This document shows, piece by piece, positions 1 through 7,987 of a DNA stretch of 64,000 nt. Made by a program: the position numbers and the translations under genes. The stretch spans positions 1 through 64,000 of the forward strand of contig CACYWN010000002.1 in NCBI GenBank assembly GCA_902778105.1. Direction: 5' to 3'. The DNA comes from an uncultured Bacteroidia bacterium. Its GTDB lineage: Bacteria > Bacteroidota > Bacteroidia > Bacteroidales > UBA932. Positions within the stretch are counted from its first letter, which is position 1. Each line of letters starts with the position of its first letter. Below the pieces are notes generated by a model, which saw only the letters and a list, made by a program, of their open reading frames with translations, was not told the origin of the DNA and made no database searches.

Positions 1-1256
1 TCGATGTCGTCCTCGATGATGCCGTCGGTGGAGGGGATGCAGGTGCCGCGGAGGGCGAGGACGGCGGACTGGATGGCGCTGGAGACGCCGGAGGCGACCT
101 TCATCGCGCATCCGACCTTGGCTCCGTCGCACACCATGCCGGTGATGTTCCCGACCATGTTCTTGATGGCGGCGCACACCTGTTCGTAGGTGCCTCCCTG
201 CAGGTAGACGATGCCGCAGGCGGAGCCGGTGGAGGCGACCACGCACCCGCACAGGGCAGACAGCTTGCCCAGGTATCCCTTGATGTGGATAGCCACGAGA
301 TTGCTCAGGATCAGGGCTCGGGCCAGTTTCTCGTCCGCGATGTCATATTTGAGCGCATAGGCGATGATGGGCATCGACACGGTGATACCCTGGTTGCCGC
401 TGCCGCTGTTGGACATGGCAGGAAGGGTGCAGCCGGCCATGCGGGCGTCGGAAGCCGCTGCCGTCATGCCCATCGCAAAACTCATGAGGTCGTCACCGAA
501 CACTTCCAGCTGGTTCTCGCGGATGGCCTTGCCTACGCGGAGGCCATAGTCTCCGTCAAGTCCTTCCCTGGCCAGGGCGAGGTTCAGGGTTCGGTCCTCC
601 AGGATGAACGCAATGTCTTCGAAATCAGCGTTGCAGGCGAAGTCATAGATCTCCCGGACGGTGAGGTGGTAGTCCAGGGTAGTGCGGTCCTTCACGGCAG
701 CGCCGGATTCGGAAGACATCAGGATCCGGTCCGCGAAACTGGTCTCCACGATCTTGTCGTGGTCGTCTTCGATGACGGCGTAGGCGTGGGGACGGACTTC
801 GGCCGAAGCCCGGAGGCCTTCCCCCAGGGAGACCGTGGCCTTCACATACAGGAGATGGTCCGTGTCGGCGACGGAAATCTTCACTTTCTTGGAGGAGACG
901 AGTTCCTTCGCCCGGGCGACCGCGCTTTCCGAGACCCCATGGAGGACTTCCAGGCCGAGGGCGGGGTTGCCGCACACGGCACCGAGGGCGGCTGCGATGG
1001 GAAGCCCCACCATGCCGGTTCCGGGGATGCCGACGCCCATCCCGTTCTTGAGGATATTGCCGCTGACGGCCACCGAGATGTTGAAATCGGCCGTCTGCCG
1101 CCACAGGAGGCAGTCCCCGCAGCGGGAGCAGTTCTCCGAAATGATGTCCACGGCCTTCGCGACGGCGAGGGCGACGGCAATGGGTTCGGTGCAGCCCAGG
1201 GCGGGCTTCACTTCCTTGTGTATGAGGCCGATGAGTTCGGCTTGGCGGTCGGTCAT
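1..1256 (-). CDS. cyuA: L-cysteine desulfidase family protein (UPF0597/CyuA-like), 3' end cut by window
   Basis: The minus-strand reading frame is open from an ATG at 1256 to the left edge of the window, so about 418 residues are visible and the last part of the C-terminus is missing. The N-terminus carries the motif GCTEPIAVALAVAKA, and a glycine-rich SNSGSGNQGI segment and the end IPSTDGIIEDDI follow. This pattern is that of the UPF0597 family (E. coli YhaM/CyuA), cytoplasmic iron-sulfur enzymes that break L-cysteine into pyruvate, ammonia and sulfide and are related to serine dehydratase alpha subunits. It is transcribed away from the GH3 gene from a promoter at 1280-1311. The family call is firm. 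The substrate (cysteine or serine) is taken from characterised relatives and is less certain. Confidence 0.82.
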   Translation of the reverse strand, partial: MTDRQAELIGLIHKEVKPALGCTEPIAVALAVAKAVDIISENCSRCGDCLLWRQTADFNISVAVSGNILKNGMGVGIPGTGMVGLPIAAALGAVCGNPALGLEVLHGVSESAVARAKELVSSKKVKISVADTDHLLYVKATVSLGEGLRASAEVRPHAYAVIEDDHDKIVETSFADRILMSSESGAAVKDRTTLDYHLTVREIYDFACNADFEDIAFILEDRTLNLALAREGLDGDYGLRVGKAIRENQLEVFGDDLMSFAMGMTAAASDARMAGCTLPAMSNSGSGNQGITVSMPIIAYALKYDIADEKLARALILSNLVAIHIKGYLGKLSALCGCVVASTGSACGIVYLQGGTYEQVCAAIKNMVGNITGMVCDGAKVGCAMKVASGVSSAIQSAVLALRGTCIPSTDGIIEDDI

Positions 1257-1279
1257 TGCATCTAAAACGGGGAGTGATA

Positions 1280-1311
1280 CAAATGTAGCCTCTTTTTGGA
1301 CGAAATGCAAA
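1280..1311 (-). promoter_or_regulatory. Bacteroidetes promoter for the cyuA-like gene
   Basis: On the minus strand a -7 box TACATTTG (1280-1287) and a -33 TTTG (1308-1311) are separated by 20 nt, matching the Bacteroidetes sigma consensus. The ATG is 23 nt further on. This promoter interlocks with the oppositely directed GH3 promoter at 1295-1326. Confidence 0.7.
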
Positions 1312-1326
1312 TATTCATTATCTTTG
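1295..1326 (+). promoter_or_regulatory. Bacteroidetes promoter for the GH3 operon
   Basis: A -33 TTTG (1295-1298) and a -7 TATCTTTG (1319-1326) are separated by 20 nt. The GH3 ATG follows 30 nt later. The -33 and -7 elements interleave with those of the divergent promoter, so the two polymerases cannot bind at once. Confidence 0.75.
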
Positions 1327-1356
1327 AAAATTGATAGAACTGAAACCTGCATACTG

Positions 1357-3681
1357 ATGACACTGATCAAATCCGCCCTGAAGGCCTTTGCCTTCATCCT
1401 GGCCGCTTCGGCCTCCGTCGCCTGCGGCCGCCAAACCCCCGCCGTCAATCCCGCCATCGCCCCGGACAAGGACGTGGAAGCGAAAGTGGAACAGGTCCTC
1501 AAGGGAATGACCCTGGAGGAGAAGGTGGGCCAGATGGTCCAGATCACCATCGACTATATCTCGAACGATGCCCGCGACGACGTGGATCCCGCGAAGATGG
1601 ACATCCTCTTCGGCAAGTACAAGGTAGGATCCGTCCTGAACGTCCTGCAGGGCCACGCCTTCGACCGTGCGAAGACGGCGGATTACCTTTCCAAGATCCA
1701 GGAGAAGTCCATGGAGCACATCGGCATCCCGTGCATCTATGGACTGGACATGATCCACGGCGCTTCCTATCTTACCGACGGCAGCTTCTATCCGCAGGAA
1801 ATCAACCTCGGGGCCACTTTCAACCGCGATTATGCCCGGATGATGGGCCATGCGATGGCCTATGAGACCCGTGCCGCGCAGTGTGCCTGGGTGTTCTCCC
1901 CGGTGATGGACCTCGGGCGCGATCCGCGCTGGCCGCGCCTGTGGGAGAGCTGGGGCGAGGACCCGTACCTGCAGGCCGAGATGGCCCGCACCGAGACCGT
2001 AGCCATCCAGGGAGAGGATCCCAACCACATCGACGTGGAACATGCGGCCGTGAGCATCAAGCATTTCATGGGTTACGGCGTGCCGCACACCGGCAAGGAC
2101 CGCACCCCCGCCTATATCGCGGAGAATGACCTGCGCGAGAAGTATTTCCGTCCGTTCAAGGAGTGCTTCCAGGCCGGAGCCCTTACCGCGATGGTCAATT
2201 CCGCCTCCATCAACGGCATCCCAACCCATGCCAACAAGACCCTTCTCACCGGCTGGGTGAAGGAGCAGCTGGGCTGGGACGGCATGCTCGTGACCGACTG
2301 GGCCGATATCGACAATCTCTATACCCGGGACCATGTGGCCGCCGACAAGGCGGAGGCCGTGGCCCTCGGGATCAATGCCGGCATCGACATGATCATGGAT
2401 CCGTACGACCCCGAGTGCTGCAACGTCCTCATCGGCCTGGTGAAGGACGGTCGGATCCCGATGGCGCGCATCGATGACGCCGTGCGCCGTGTGCTCAGGC
2501 TGAAGGTCCGTCTGGGCCTGTTCGACGATCCGATCTGGGAACACGAATATCCCGAATTCGCCTCCGAGGCCTTTGCGAAGCAGTCCTATGACGCCGCCGT
2601 CGAGTCCGAGGTTCTCCTCAAGAACGAGGGCATCCTTCCGCTCAAGGGCACCGAACGCATCCTCGTAACCGGTCCGAATGCCAACTCCCTCCGCACCCTG
2701 AACGGCGGCTGGTCCTATACCTGGCAGGGTGAGGGCGATGCGTTCGCCCCGCAGTACAATACCATCCTGGAAGCCCTCAGGAACCGTTTTACCAAGGTGT
2801 CCTACGAGCCAGGTGTCGTGTATGAGGGCCGTGACTGGCAGGGTGAGAACCCTTCCGGCATCGCGAAAGCCGTCGCCGCCGCCCGCGGGGCCGATGTCAT
2901 CATCGCCTGCGTGGGTGAGAATTCCTACTGCGAGACGCCCGGCAACATGAACGACCTGAATCTTTCCGCGAACCAGAAGGAACTCGTCCGCAGGCTCGCG
3001 GCCACCGGAAAGCCCGTCATCCTCGTGCTGAACGAGGGCCGTCCCCGCATCATCGGCGACATCGAACCCCTGGCGAAGGCTGTCATCGACGTGATGCTCC
3101 CGTCCAACTACGGCGGCGACGCCCTGGCGGCCCTCCTCGCCGGCGACGAGAATTTCTCCGGTAAGCTCCCGTTCACCTATCCCAAGTACATCAACTCCCT
3201 CCATACCTATGACTACAAGGTGTCCGAGCATCGCGAGGTGATGGACGGAGCCTACAACTACGACGCCATCATGGACGTGCAGTGGGCCTTCGGCCATGGC
3301 CTCAGCTATACGACCTTCGCCTACAGCGACCTCAATCTGGATACCCCGGCCGTCTTCAAGGCCGGTGATGACCTGAAAGTCTCCGTCAAGGTGACCAATA
3401 CCGGCGACCGCGCCGGCAAGGAGGCCGTCCTGCTGTACAGTTCCGACCTGGTCGCCTCCCTCATCCCGGATGTCAAGCGCCTCCGTGGCTTCGAAAAGAT
3501 TGCGCTGGAACCGGGGGAGACCAGGACCGTCACCTTCGTGGTTCCGGCCCGCGAACTCGCTTTCGTCGGTGCCGACGGCAAGTGGCGCCTGGAGGCCGGC
3601 GATTTCCGCCTGAGTTGCGGTGGCCTGGGTGTCATGGCCCGCTGCACCGAAACCAAGATTTGGGAAACGCCTAATATCTAA
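1357..3681 (+). CDS. glycoside hydrolase family 3 beta-glycosidase, lipoprotein (BglX-like)
   Basis: This 774-residue GH3 enzyme probably acts at the cell envelope and removes beta-linked terminal sugars (beta-glucosidase or related activity). The start at 1357 gives a lipoprotein signal ending in the lipobox ASVACG; the reading frame continues upstream but only over the divergent gene. The N-terminal GH3 barrel contains the nucleophile Asp in VTDWAD at about residue 314 and the substrate-binding KHF motif (KHFMGYG). A GH3 C-terminal domain and a fibronectin-III-like domain follow, the latter including FGHGLSYTTF. It is the first gene of a three-gene run, with the kinase starting 6 nt after its stop. 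Linkage specificity cannot be read from the sequence. Confidence 0.9.
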   Translation: MTLIKSALKAFAFILAASASVACGRQTPAVNPAIAPDKDVEAKVEQVLKGMTLEEKVGQMVQITIDYISNDARDDVDPAKMDILFGKYKVGSVLNVLQGHAFDRAKTADYLSKIQEKSMEHIGIPCIYGLDMIHGASYLTDGSFYPQEINLGATFNRDYARMMGHAMAYETRAAQCAWVFSPVMDLGRDPRWPRLWESWGEDPYLQAEMARTETVAIQGEDPNHIDVEHAAVSIKHFMGYGVPHTGKDRTPAYIAENDLREKYFRPFKECFQAGALTAMVNSASINGIPTHANKTLLTGWVKEQLGWDGMLVTDWADIDNLYTRDHVAADKAEAVALGINAGIDMIMDPYDPECCNVLIGLVKDGRIPMARIDDAVRRVLRLKVRLGLFDDPIWEHEYPEFASEAFAKQSYDAAVESEVLLKNEGILPLKGTERILVTGPNANSLRTLNGGWSYTWQGEGDAFAPQYNTILEALRNRFTKVSYEPGVVYEGRDWQGENPSGIAKAVAAARGADVIIACVGENSYCETPGNMNDLNLSANQKELVRRLAATGKPVILVLNEGRPRIIGDIEPLAKAVIDVMLPSNYGGDALAALLAGDENFSGKLPFTYPKYINSLHTYDYKVSEHREVMDGAYNYDAIMDVQWAFGHGLSYTTFAYSDLNLDTPAVFKAGDDLKVSVKVTNTGDRAGKEAVLLYSSDLVASLIPDVKRLRGFEKIALEPGETRTVTFVVPARELAFVGADGKWRLEAGDFRLSCGGLGVMARCTETKIWETPNI

Positions 3682-3687
3682 TCCCAT

Positions 3688-4773
3688 ATGAAAACTCTGG
3701 AAGAACTCAAATCCATTGTTGCTCAGTTTGCCATCCAGGGACAGGTCCTGGAAATCAAGCCCCTTGGCAACGGCCTCATCAACGACACCCTGCTCGTCAG
3801 GACAGACGGGCCTGACAACTATGTCCTCCAGCGTGTGAACAACGCAATTTTCAAGGACGTGGAACTGCTCCAGCACAACATTGACTGTGCGACGGCCCAT
3901 ATCCGTCGGAAACTCGCCGGCGATCCCGACATCGACCGGAAAGTGTTGACCTTCATCCCCTGCAAGGCAACCGGAAAAACCTACTGGACCGACGGGGAGA
4001 CATTCTGGCGCATCTCTGTCTTCATCAAGGACGCCTACACGTACGAGACGGTGAATCCGGAGTATTCCTATTACGCCGGCAAAGCGTTCGGCCAGTTCGA
4101 GGCCATGCTCTCCGACATCCCGGACACCCTGGGCGAGACCATTCCGGATTTCCATAACATGGAACTCCGCGCCCGGCAGCTTGCCGAGGCCGTGGCGGCC
4201 GATCCGGTGGGCCGGATGGCGGAACCCGAGGTACAGGCGATCCTCTCGGACCTCAAGCCGTTCGAGGAGGAAATGTGCAAGGCGGAACGCATGTATCGCG
4301 AAGGCGTGCTTCCGAAGCGCATCTGCCACTGCGATACCAAGGTGAACAACATGATGTTCGACAAGGAGGGCAATATTCTCTGCGTCATCGACCTGGATAC
4401 CCTGATGCCGTCCTTCGTCTTCTCCGATTTCGGCGATTTCCTCCGGACGGCCGCCAATACCGTCGCCGAGGACGATCCCGCCGTGGAGAAGGTGGATTTC
4501 AAGATGGATATCTTCGAAGCTTTCGCGAAGGGCTATGTGGAGTCCGCCAAGGTGTTCCTGACGCAGATCGAGAAGGAGAACCTTCCGTATGCGGCCTGCC
4601 TCTTCCCGTATATGCAGGCCGTCCGCTTCTTCGCCGACTATATCAACGGTGACACGTACTACAAGATCAAGTATCCGGAGCATAATCTGGTGCGCACCCG
4701 CAACCAGGTCGCCCTCTTCCATGCGGCCTATGCGAAGGTCCCGCAGATGAAGGCGTTCATCGAAAGCCTGTAA
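3688..4773 (+). CDS. aminoglycoside-phosphotransferase-fold sugar kinase, N-acetylhexosamine 1-kinase-like
   Basis: This 361-residue cytoplasmic kinase has the phosphotransferase (APH) fold. The catalytic loop reads HCDTKVNNMMFD and the metal-binding segment reads CVIDLDTLMPS followed by DFGD. This spacing and wording closely resemble NahK/LnpB, which phosphorylates N-acetylhexosamines at C1. Related proteins also act on other sugars, so the exact substrate is open. It lies 6 nt after a GH3 gene and 4 nt before a mannose-1-phosphate guanylyltransferase gene. That order suggests a salvage route in which a freed sugar becomes a sugar-1-phosphate and then a nucleotide sugar. An older automatic label for this family is mucin desulfatase, which is not supported by the motifs. 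Confidence 0.78.
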   Translation: MKTLEELKSIVAQFAIQGQVLEIKPLGNGLINDTLLVRTDGPDNYVLQRVNNAIFKDVELLQHNIDCATAHIRRKLAGDPDIDRKVLTFIPCKATGKTYWTDGETFWRISVFIKDAYTYETVNPEYSYYAGKAFGQFEAMLSDIPDTLGETIPDFHNMELRARQLAEAVAADPVGRMAEPEVQAILSDLKPFEEEMCKAERMYREGVLPKRICHCDTKVNNMMFDKEGNILCVIDLDTLMPSFVFSDFGDFLRTAANTVAEDDPAVEKVDFKMDIFEAFAKGYVESAKVFLTQIEKENLPYAACLFPYMQAVRFFADYINGDTYYKIKYPEHNLVRTRNQVALFHAAYAKVPQMKAFIESL

Positions 4774-4777
4774 GACC

Positions 4778-5827
4778 ATGGATACGCATGTGGTGATTAT
4801 GGCCGGAGGCATCGGCAGCCGCCTCTGGCCGCTGTCGACGCCGGAACGCCCGAAGCAGTTCATCGATGTATTGGGTGTGGGGAAAACCCTCCTCCAGCTC
4901 ACGGTGGAACGCTTCCTGCCCGTATGCGCCCCTGACCATTTCTGGGTGGTAACATCGGAACGGTACGTGGACATGGTCCGGGAGCAGCTTCCCGGGATTC
5001 CCCAGGAACAGATCCTCGCGGAGCCGGAGCCGCGCAACACGGCTCCCTGCATTGCCTACGCTTGTTGGAAGATTTCCGAACGCTATCCGAGTGCCAACAT
5101 CGTCGTCACTCCCGCTGACGCCCTGGTGTTGAAGACGGCGGAGTTCGCCGAGGTCATCCGGAAGGCGCTGGCCGTGACGGACGGGACTGACGCCATCGTC
5201 ACCGTGGGCATCGCCCCCACGCGCCCCGAGACCGGTTACGGTTATATCTTCGCTTCGAAAGCCGTGAGGGGGGAGGTGGTGAAAGTCTCTGCCTTCAAGG
5301 AGAAACCGGACCTGGCCACGGCGGAAGCCTACCTCGCGGACGGCCATTATTTCTGGAATGCCGGCATCTTTGTCTGGAATGCGAGGACCATCACCGGCCA
5401 GCTCCGAGCCTACGCTCCGCAGATCGCCGGGGTGATGGATACGATCGCTCCAGCCCTGTTCACCGATGCCGAAGCCTCCGTGGTCCGGAAACTTTTCCCG
5501 ACCTGCGACAAGATTTCCATCGACTATGCGGTCATGGAAAAATCCCGGAACATCCACGTGATCGCCGAGGACCTGGGCTGGAGCGATCTCGGAAGCTGGG
5601 GCTCCATCAAGACGCACGTCGTACCGGATGAGGACGGAAATGCCGTCATCGGCGGAGATGTCCGTCTGCACGGTTGCAAGGATTGCTTTGTCCATACCGC
5701 CGGGGTGAAAACCGTCATCGTGGAAGGACTTGAAGGCTACATCGTTGCGGAATCCGCCGGGCGTCTGCTGGTCTGCCGTCTCTCCGAAGAACAGCGGATC
5801 AAGGAATATTCTTCCGAAAAAAAATGA
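4778..5827 (+). CDS. manC: mannose-1-phosphate guanylyltransferase
   Basis: This 349-residue cytoplasmic enzyme makes GDP-mannose from mannose-1-phosphate and GTP, feeding glycan and O-antigen synthesis. The N-terminus carries the nucleotidyltransferase signature MAGGIGSRLWPLS followed by PKQF. The downstream FKEKPD and NAGIFVW segments are typical of the family. It is the short form without the C-terminal phosphomannose isomerase domain. It begins 4 nt after the kinase stop, so it is very probably co-transcribed with the GH3 and kinase genes. The end of the gene runs into an A-rich stretch ahead of the tRNA promoter. Confidence 0.93.
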   Translation: MDTHVVIMAGGIGSRLWPLSTPERPKQFIDVLGVGKTLLQLTVERFLPVCAPDHFWVVTSERYVDMVREQLPGIPQEQILAEPEPRNTAPCIAYACWKISERYPSANIVVTPADALVLKTAEFAEVIRKALAVTDGTDAIVTVGIAPTRPETGYGYIFASKAVRGEVVKVSAFKEKPDLATAEAYLADGHYFWNAGIFVWNARTITGQLRAYAPQIAGVMDTIAPALFTDAEASVVRKLFPTCDKISIDYAVMEKSRNIHVIAEDLGWSDLGSWGSIKTHVVPDEDGNAVIGGDVRLHGCKDCFVHTAGVKTVIVEGLEGYIVAESAGRLLVCRLSEEQRIKEYSSEKK

Positions 5828-5835
5828 AAAAACGC

Positions 5836-5865
5836 TTGCGGAATCAAAAAAAGTGACTACCTTTG
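5836..5865 (+). promoter_or_regulatory. promoter of the tRNA-Lys pair
   Basis: A TTG (5836-5838) and a -7 box TACCTTTG (5858-5865) are separated by 19 nt, and the first tRNA starts 24 nt later. Confidence 0.6.
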
Positions 5866-5889
5866 CAATCCCGTTTGGGAAACAAGGAG

Positions 5890-5962
5890 GACTCGTTAGC
5901 TCAGTTGGTAGAGCACAACACTTTTAATGTTGGGGTCTCGGGTTCGAGCCCCGAACGGGTCA
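5890..5962 (+). tRNA. tRNA-Lys (anticodon UUU)
   Basis: The 73-nt cloverleaf closes with the acceptor GACTCGT against ACGGGTC, a D arm GCTC/GAGC, an anticodon stem CAACA/TGTTG and the T loop TTCGAGC. The loop CTTTTAA puts the anticodon TTT at 5923-5925. CCA is not encoded. Confidence 0.97.
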
Positions 5963-5993
5963 CAAAGGAAGCGAGTCTTCCAGAGCATTACCA

Positions 5994-6066
<73 letters not shown>

Positions 6067-6070
6067 CTTG

Positions 6071-6107
6071 AAAAAAGATCGGAGAAATCCGGTCTTTTTT
6101 CTTTTTT
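6071..6107 (+). terminator. rho-independent terminator of the tRNA-Lys operon
   Basis: The sequence folds as an A-rich arm and GATCGGA, a GAAA loop, then TCCGGTC and a long T tract (6095-6107). A G-T pair sits inside the stem. Confidence 0.85.
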
Positions 6108-6112
6108 ATCAT

Positions 6113-6120
6113 TATATTTG
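6113..6120 (+). promoter_or_regulatory. -7 promoter box for the small EF-loop protein
   Basis: TATATTTG matches the Bacteroidetes -7 box and lies 35 nt before the ATG at 6156. No clear -33 TTTG is seen; the region there is the tRNA terminator. Confidence 0.5.
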
Positions 6121-6155
6121 TTCCTGCTGAACACAAACACTTAACACTAATACAA

Positions 6156-6677
6156 ATGAATCTCAGTGACATCCTCCTGCAGCAGGTGACCAAGAGCGTT
6201 GCCGGCAGCAACATCCAGATCCCCCAGAATCTTCAGCAGCAGGTCCTCGGCGGCCTGTCCGATTCCATTCTCGGCAGCCTCGCCAAGACGGCGACCGCCC
6301 CGGGCGGCCTCGACCAGATCAAGGGTCTGCTCACCGGCCAGACCGATGCGGCCAAGAGCCCGATTACGGCCCTTGCCGGCAATATCTTCAATTCGAATGT
6401 CCTTTCCAAGCTCAAGCTCGGCGCCGCCGGCGCTGCGCTCCTCGCTTTCATCCCCAAGATCATGGGTGGCCTCAAGGGCATCATCAAGGACCAGGACGGT
6501 GATGGAGACGTGGACCTGAACGATGTTCTTCTCACCCTCAAGGGTGGCAGCAGCAGCATCCTCGGTTCCATCCTGGGTGGGGCGCTTGCCGGAGGCGCGG
6601 CCAAGAAGGCCAGCACCGGTGGTCTCGGGAGCATTGCCGGCAGTATCCTCGGCGGCATCCTGGGCGGAAAGAAATAA
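6156..6677 (+). CDS. small glycine-rich protein with a calcium-loop motif, function unknown
   Basis: This is a 173-residue protein that I do not recognise. An N-terminal helical region (MNLSDILLQQV) resembles the start of small DUF937-like proteins. The middle is hydrophobic and alanine-rich (about residues 85-100). The segment DQDGDGDVDLND at about residues 112-123 has the Asp spacing of an EF-hand or dockerin-type calcium loop. The C-terminus is a run of Gly-rich SILGG/ILGGK repeats. No signal peptide is evident. It stands alone between the tRNA terminator and its own terminator at 6704-6731, with a -7 box upstream. Calcium binding is inferred from the motif only. Confidence 0.7.
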   Translation: MNLSDILLQQVTKSVAGSNIQIPQNLQQQVLGGLSDSILGSLAKTATAPGGLDQIKGLLTGQTDAAKSPITALAGNIFNSNVLSKLKLGAAGAALLAFIPKIMGGLKGIIKDQDGDGDVDLNDVLLTLKGGSSSILGSILGGALAGGAAKKASTGGLGSIAGSILGGILGGKK

Positions 6678-6703
6678 GTCCGAATCTTTTGGACGAGTAT
6701 TTG

Positions 6704-6731
6704 CGGGCGACCCTTCGGGGCCGTCCGTTTT
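6704..6731 (+). terminator. terminator after the small EF-loop gene
   Basis: A ten-pair stem with one mismatch (CGGGCGACCC against GGGCCGTCCG) closes a TTCG tetraloop and is followed by TTTT. The T tract overlaps the -33 TTTG of the next promoter. Confidence 0.7.
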
Positions 6732-6760
6732 GCATTTGTGAGGGGGATTGCTTAAATTTG
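6729..6760 (+). promoter_or_regulatory. promoter upstream of the SGNH esterase
   Basis: A -33 TTTG (6729-6732) and a -7 TAAATTTG (6753-6760) are spaced 20 nt apart. An ATG lies 6 nt after the -7 box and opens an 18-codon frame. The esterase ATG is at 6887. Confidence 0.65.
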
Positions 6761-6766
6761 TATGAT

Positions 6767-6823
6767 ATGCTGCGACTGATCATCCTTGCCGTAACCCAAA
6801 GCATTATCCTCTGCGGAGGATAG
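6767..6823 (+). CDS. possible 18-residue leaderless leader peptide
   Basis: A frame of 18 codons (MLRLIILAVTQSIILCGG) starts 6 nt after a good -7 box and stops 63 nt before the esterase ATG. It is hydrophobic. Its placement at the predicted transcript start is the only evidence for translation. It may be a leader peptide or chance. Confidence 0.3.
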   Translation: MLRLIILAVTQSIILCGG

Positions 6824-6886
6824 GTGCTGCTAACCCTGCGACACGTTCCGTCCTGTTTTCCGGAGAATTTATACCGGCCCCTTGTT

Positions 6887-7969
6887 ATGAGAAAGACATT
6901 GATACTCCTTGTCCTGGCCTTCCTGAGCCAGGCCCTCTCCGCCCAGGTATTCACGGATGCCTCGGTTTTTCCGGTATATGGAAAGGTTTCCGACGCTACG
7001 AAGACCCCCTATCAGCGGCTTCCTGCCGACCTGGAAGGGGTATCGCGCGATGACGTCTGGTATCTCGGCACCCAGAGCGCCGGCCTGTATATCCGTTTCC
7101 GGTCCAATTCCACGGCCATCCACGCCCGTTGGACTTCGCGTTACGGCAGCTGGCTTTCCAACATGAACCCGACCGGCGTACGTGGACTGGACCTTTATGT
7201 CCTGGTGGACGGCAGGTGGCGGCATGCGGGCGTGGGGCAGCCTTCACAAGAGAAGACATCGACCCATTGCCTGGTGAAGAACATGACGCCTCAGGAGCGG
7301 GAGTACATGCTGTATCTGTCACTGTATGACGGGATCGACCAGTTGGAGATCGGCGTGGACGAAGGTGCCTCCCTCTCTCCGGCGCAGGTGGAATCGCCGC
7401 GCCGCGGGTGCCCGGTGGTGATGTACGGCACCAGCATCCTGCAGGGATGCAGCGCGAGCCGTCCCGGGATGGCCCATACGAACATCATCTCCCGCGCCCT
7501 GGACCGTGAAGTCATCAACCTGGGCTTCAGCGGAAATGCCCTGCTGGACCTGGAAATCGCCCGCCTGATGGCCTCCGTGCCCGATCCGGCGGTGTATGTC
7601 CTGGACTATGCGCCCAACGCCTACGCTCCGATGATCAAGGAACACGGCGAAGAATTCTTCCGGATCCTTCGGGATGCGCATCCGGATGTCCCGGTCATCT
7701 TCATCGAGGACGTGATCTTCCCGCACACGCACTTTGACAGTGCTATCCGGAAGGAGGTGGAGGACAAGAACTTCGAGCAGAAAGCCCTGTTCGACCGCCT
7801 GAAGGGACAGGGGGAGAAGCAGATCTACTTCATCCCTGCCGCCTCCATGACCGAACCTGACGGGGAAACCACGGCCGATACCATCCACCTGACGGACCTC
7901 GGCATGCAACGATATGTGAACCTCGTCCTTCCGGTCATCCGGAAAGCGATTCGCCGCGCGCGGAAATAA
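6887..7969 (+). CDS. GxDLY/SGNH-hydrolase family secreted esterase
   Basis: This 360-residue exported protein belongs to the two-domain GDSL-like family with an N-terminal GxDLY domain. The start at 6887 gives a clean signal peptide ending SQALSAQ; a GTG at 6824 would only add a poor leader. The namesake motif GLDLY appears near residue 102. The SGNH domain begins with VVMYGTSILQGC, in which the catalytic serine sits in a GTS rather than GDS block. GFSGNALLD follows, and a C-terminal TIHLTDLG supplies the Asp/His pair. Such proteins are thought to act as carbohydrate or lipid esterases in the periplasm; the substrate is unknown. Confidence 0.85.
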   Translation: MRKTLILLVLAFLSQALSAQVFTDASVFPVYGKVSDATKTPYQRLPADLEGVSRDDVWYLGTQSAGLYIRFRSNSTAIHARWTSRYGSWLSNMNPTGVRGLDLYVLVDGRWRHAGVGQPSQEKTSTHCLVKNMTPQEREYMLYLSLYDGIDQLEIGVDEGASLSPAQVESPRRGCPVVMYGTSILQGCSASRPGMAHTNIISRALDREVINLGFSGNALLDLEIARLMASVPDPAVYVLDYAPNAYAPMIKEHGEEFFRILRDAHPDVPVIFIEDVIFPHTHFDSAIRKEVEDKNFEQKALFDRLKGQGEKQIYFIPAASMTEPDGETTADTIHLTDLGMQRYVNLVLPVIRKAIRRARK

Positions 7970-7973
7970 TTGC

Positions 7974-7981
7974 TATCTTTG
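7974..7981 (+). promoter_or_regulatory. -7 box directly before the HsdR_N gene
   Basis: TATCTTTG lies inside the end of the upstream coding region and 6 nt before the ATG at 7988, a geometry that implies a leaderless transcript. Confidence 0.6.
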
Positions 7982-7987
7982 CAGTCG

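Noticed and set aside
1318-5052. A 1244-codon minus-strand frame opposite the GH3-kinase-ManC operon.
   Set aside because: It is the antisense shadow of three clear genes in GC-rich DNA; the translation has no recognisable domain and runs across gene boundaries.
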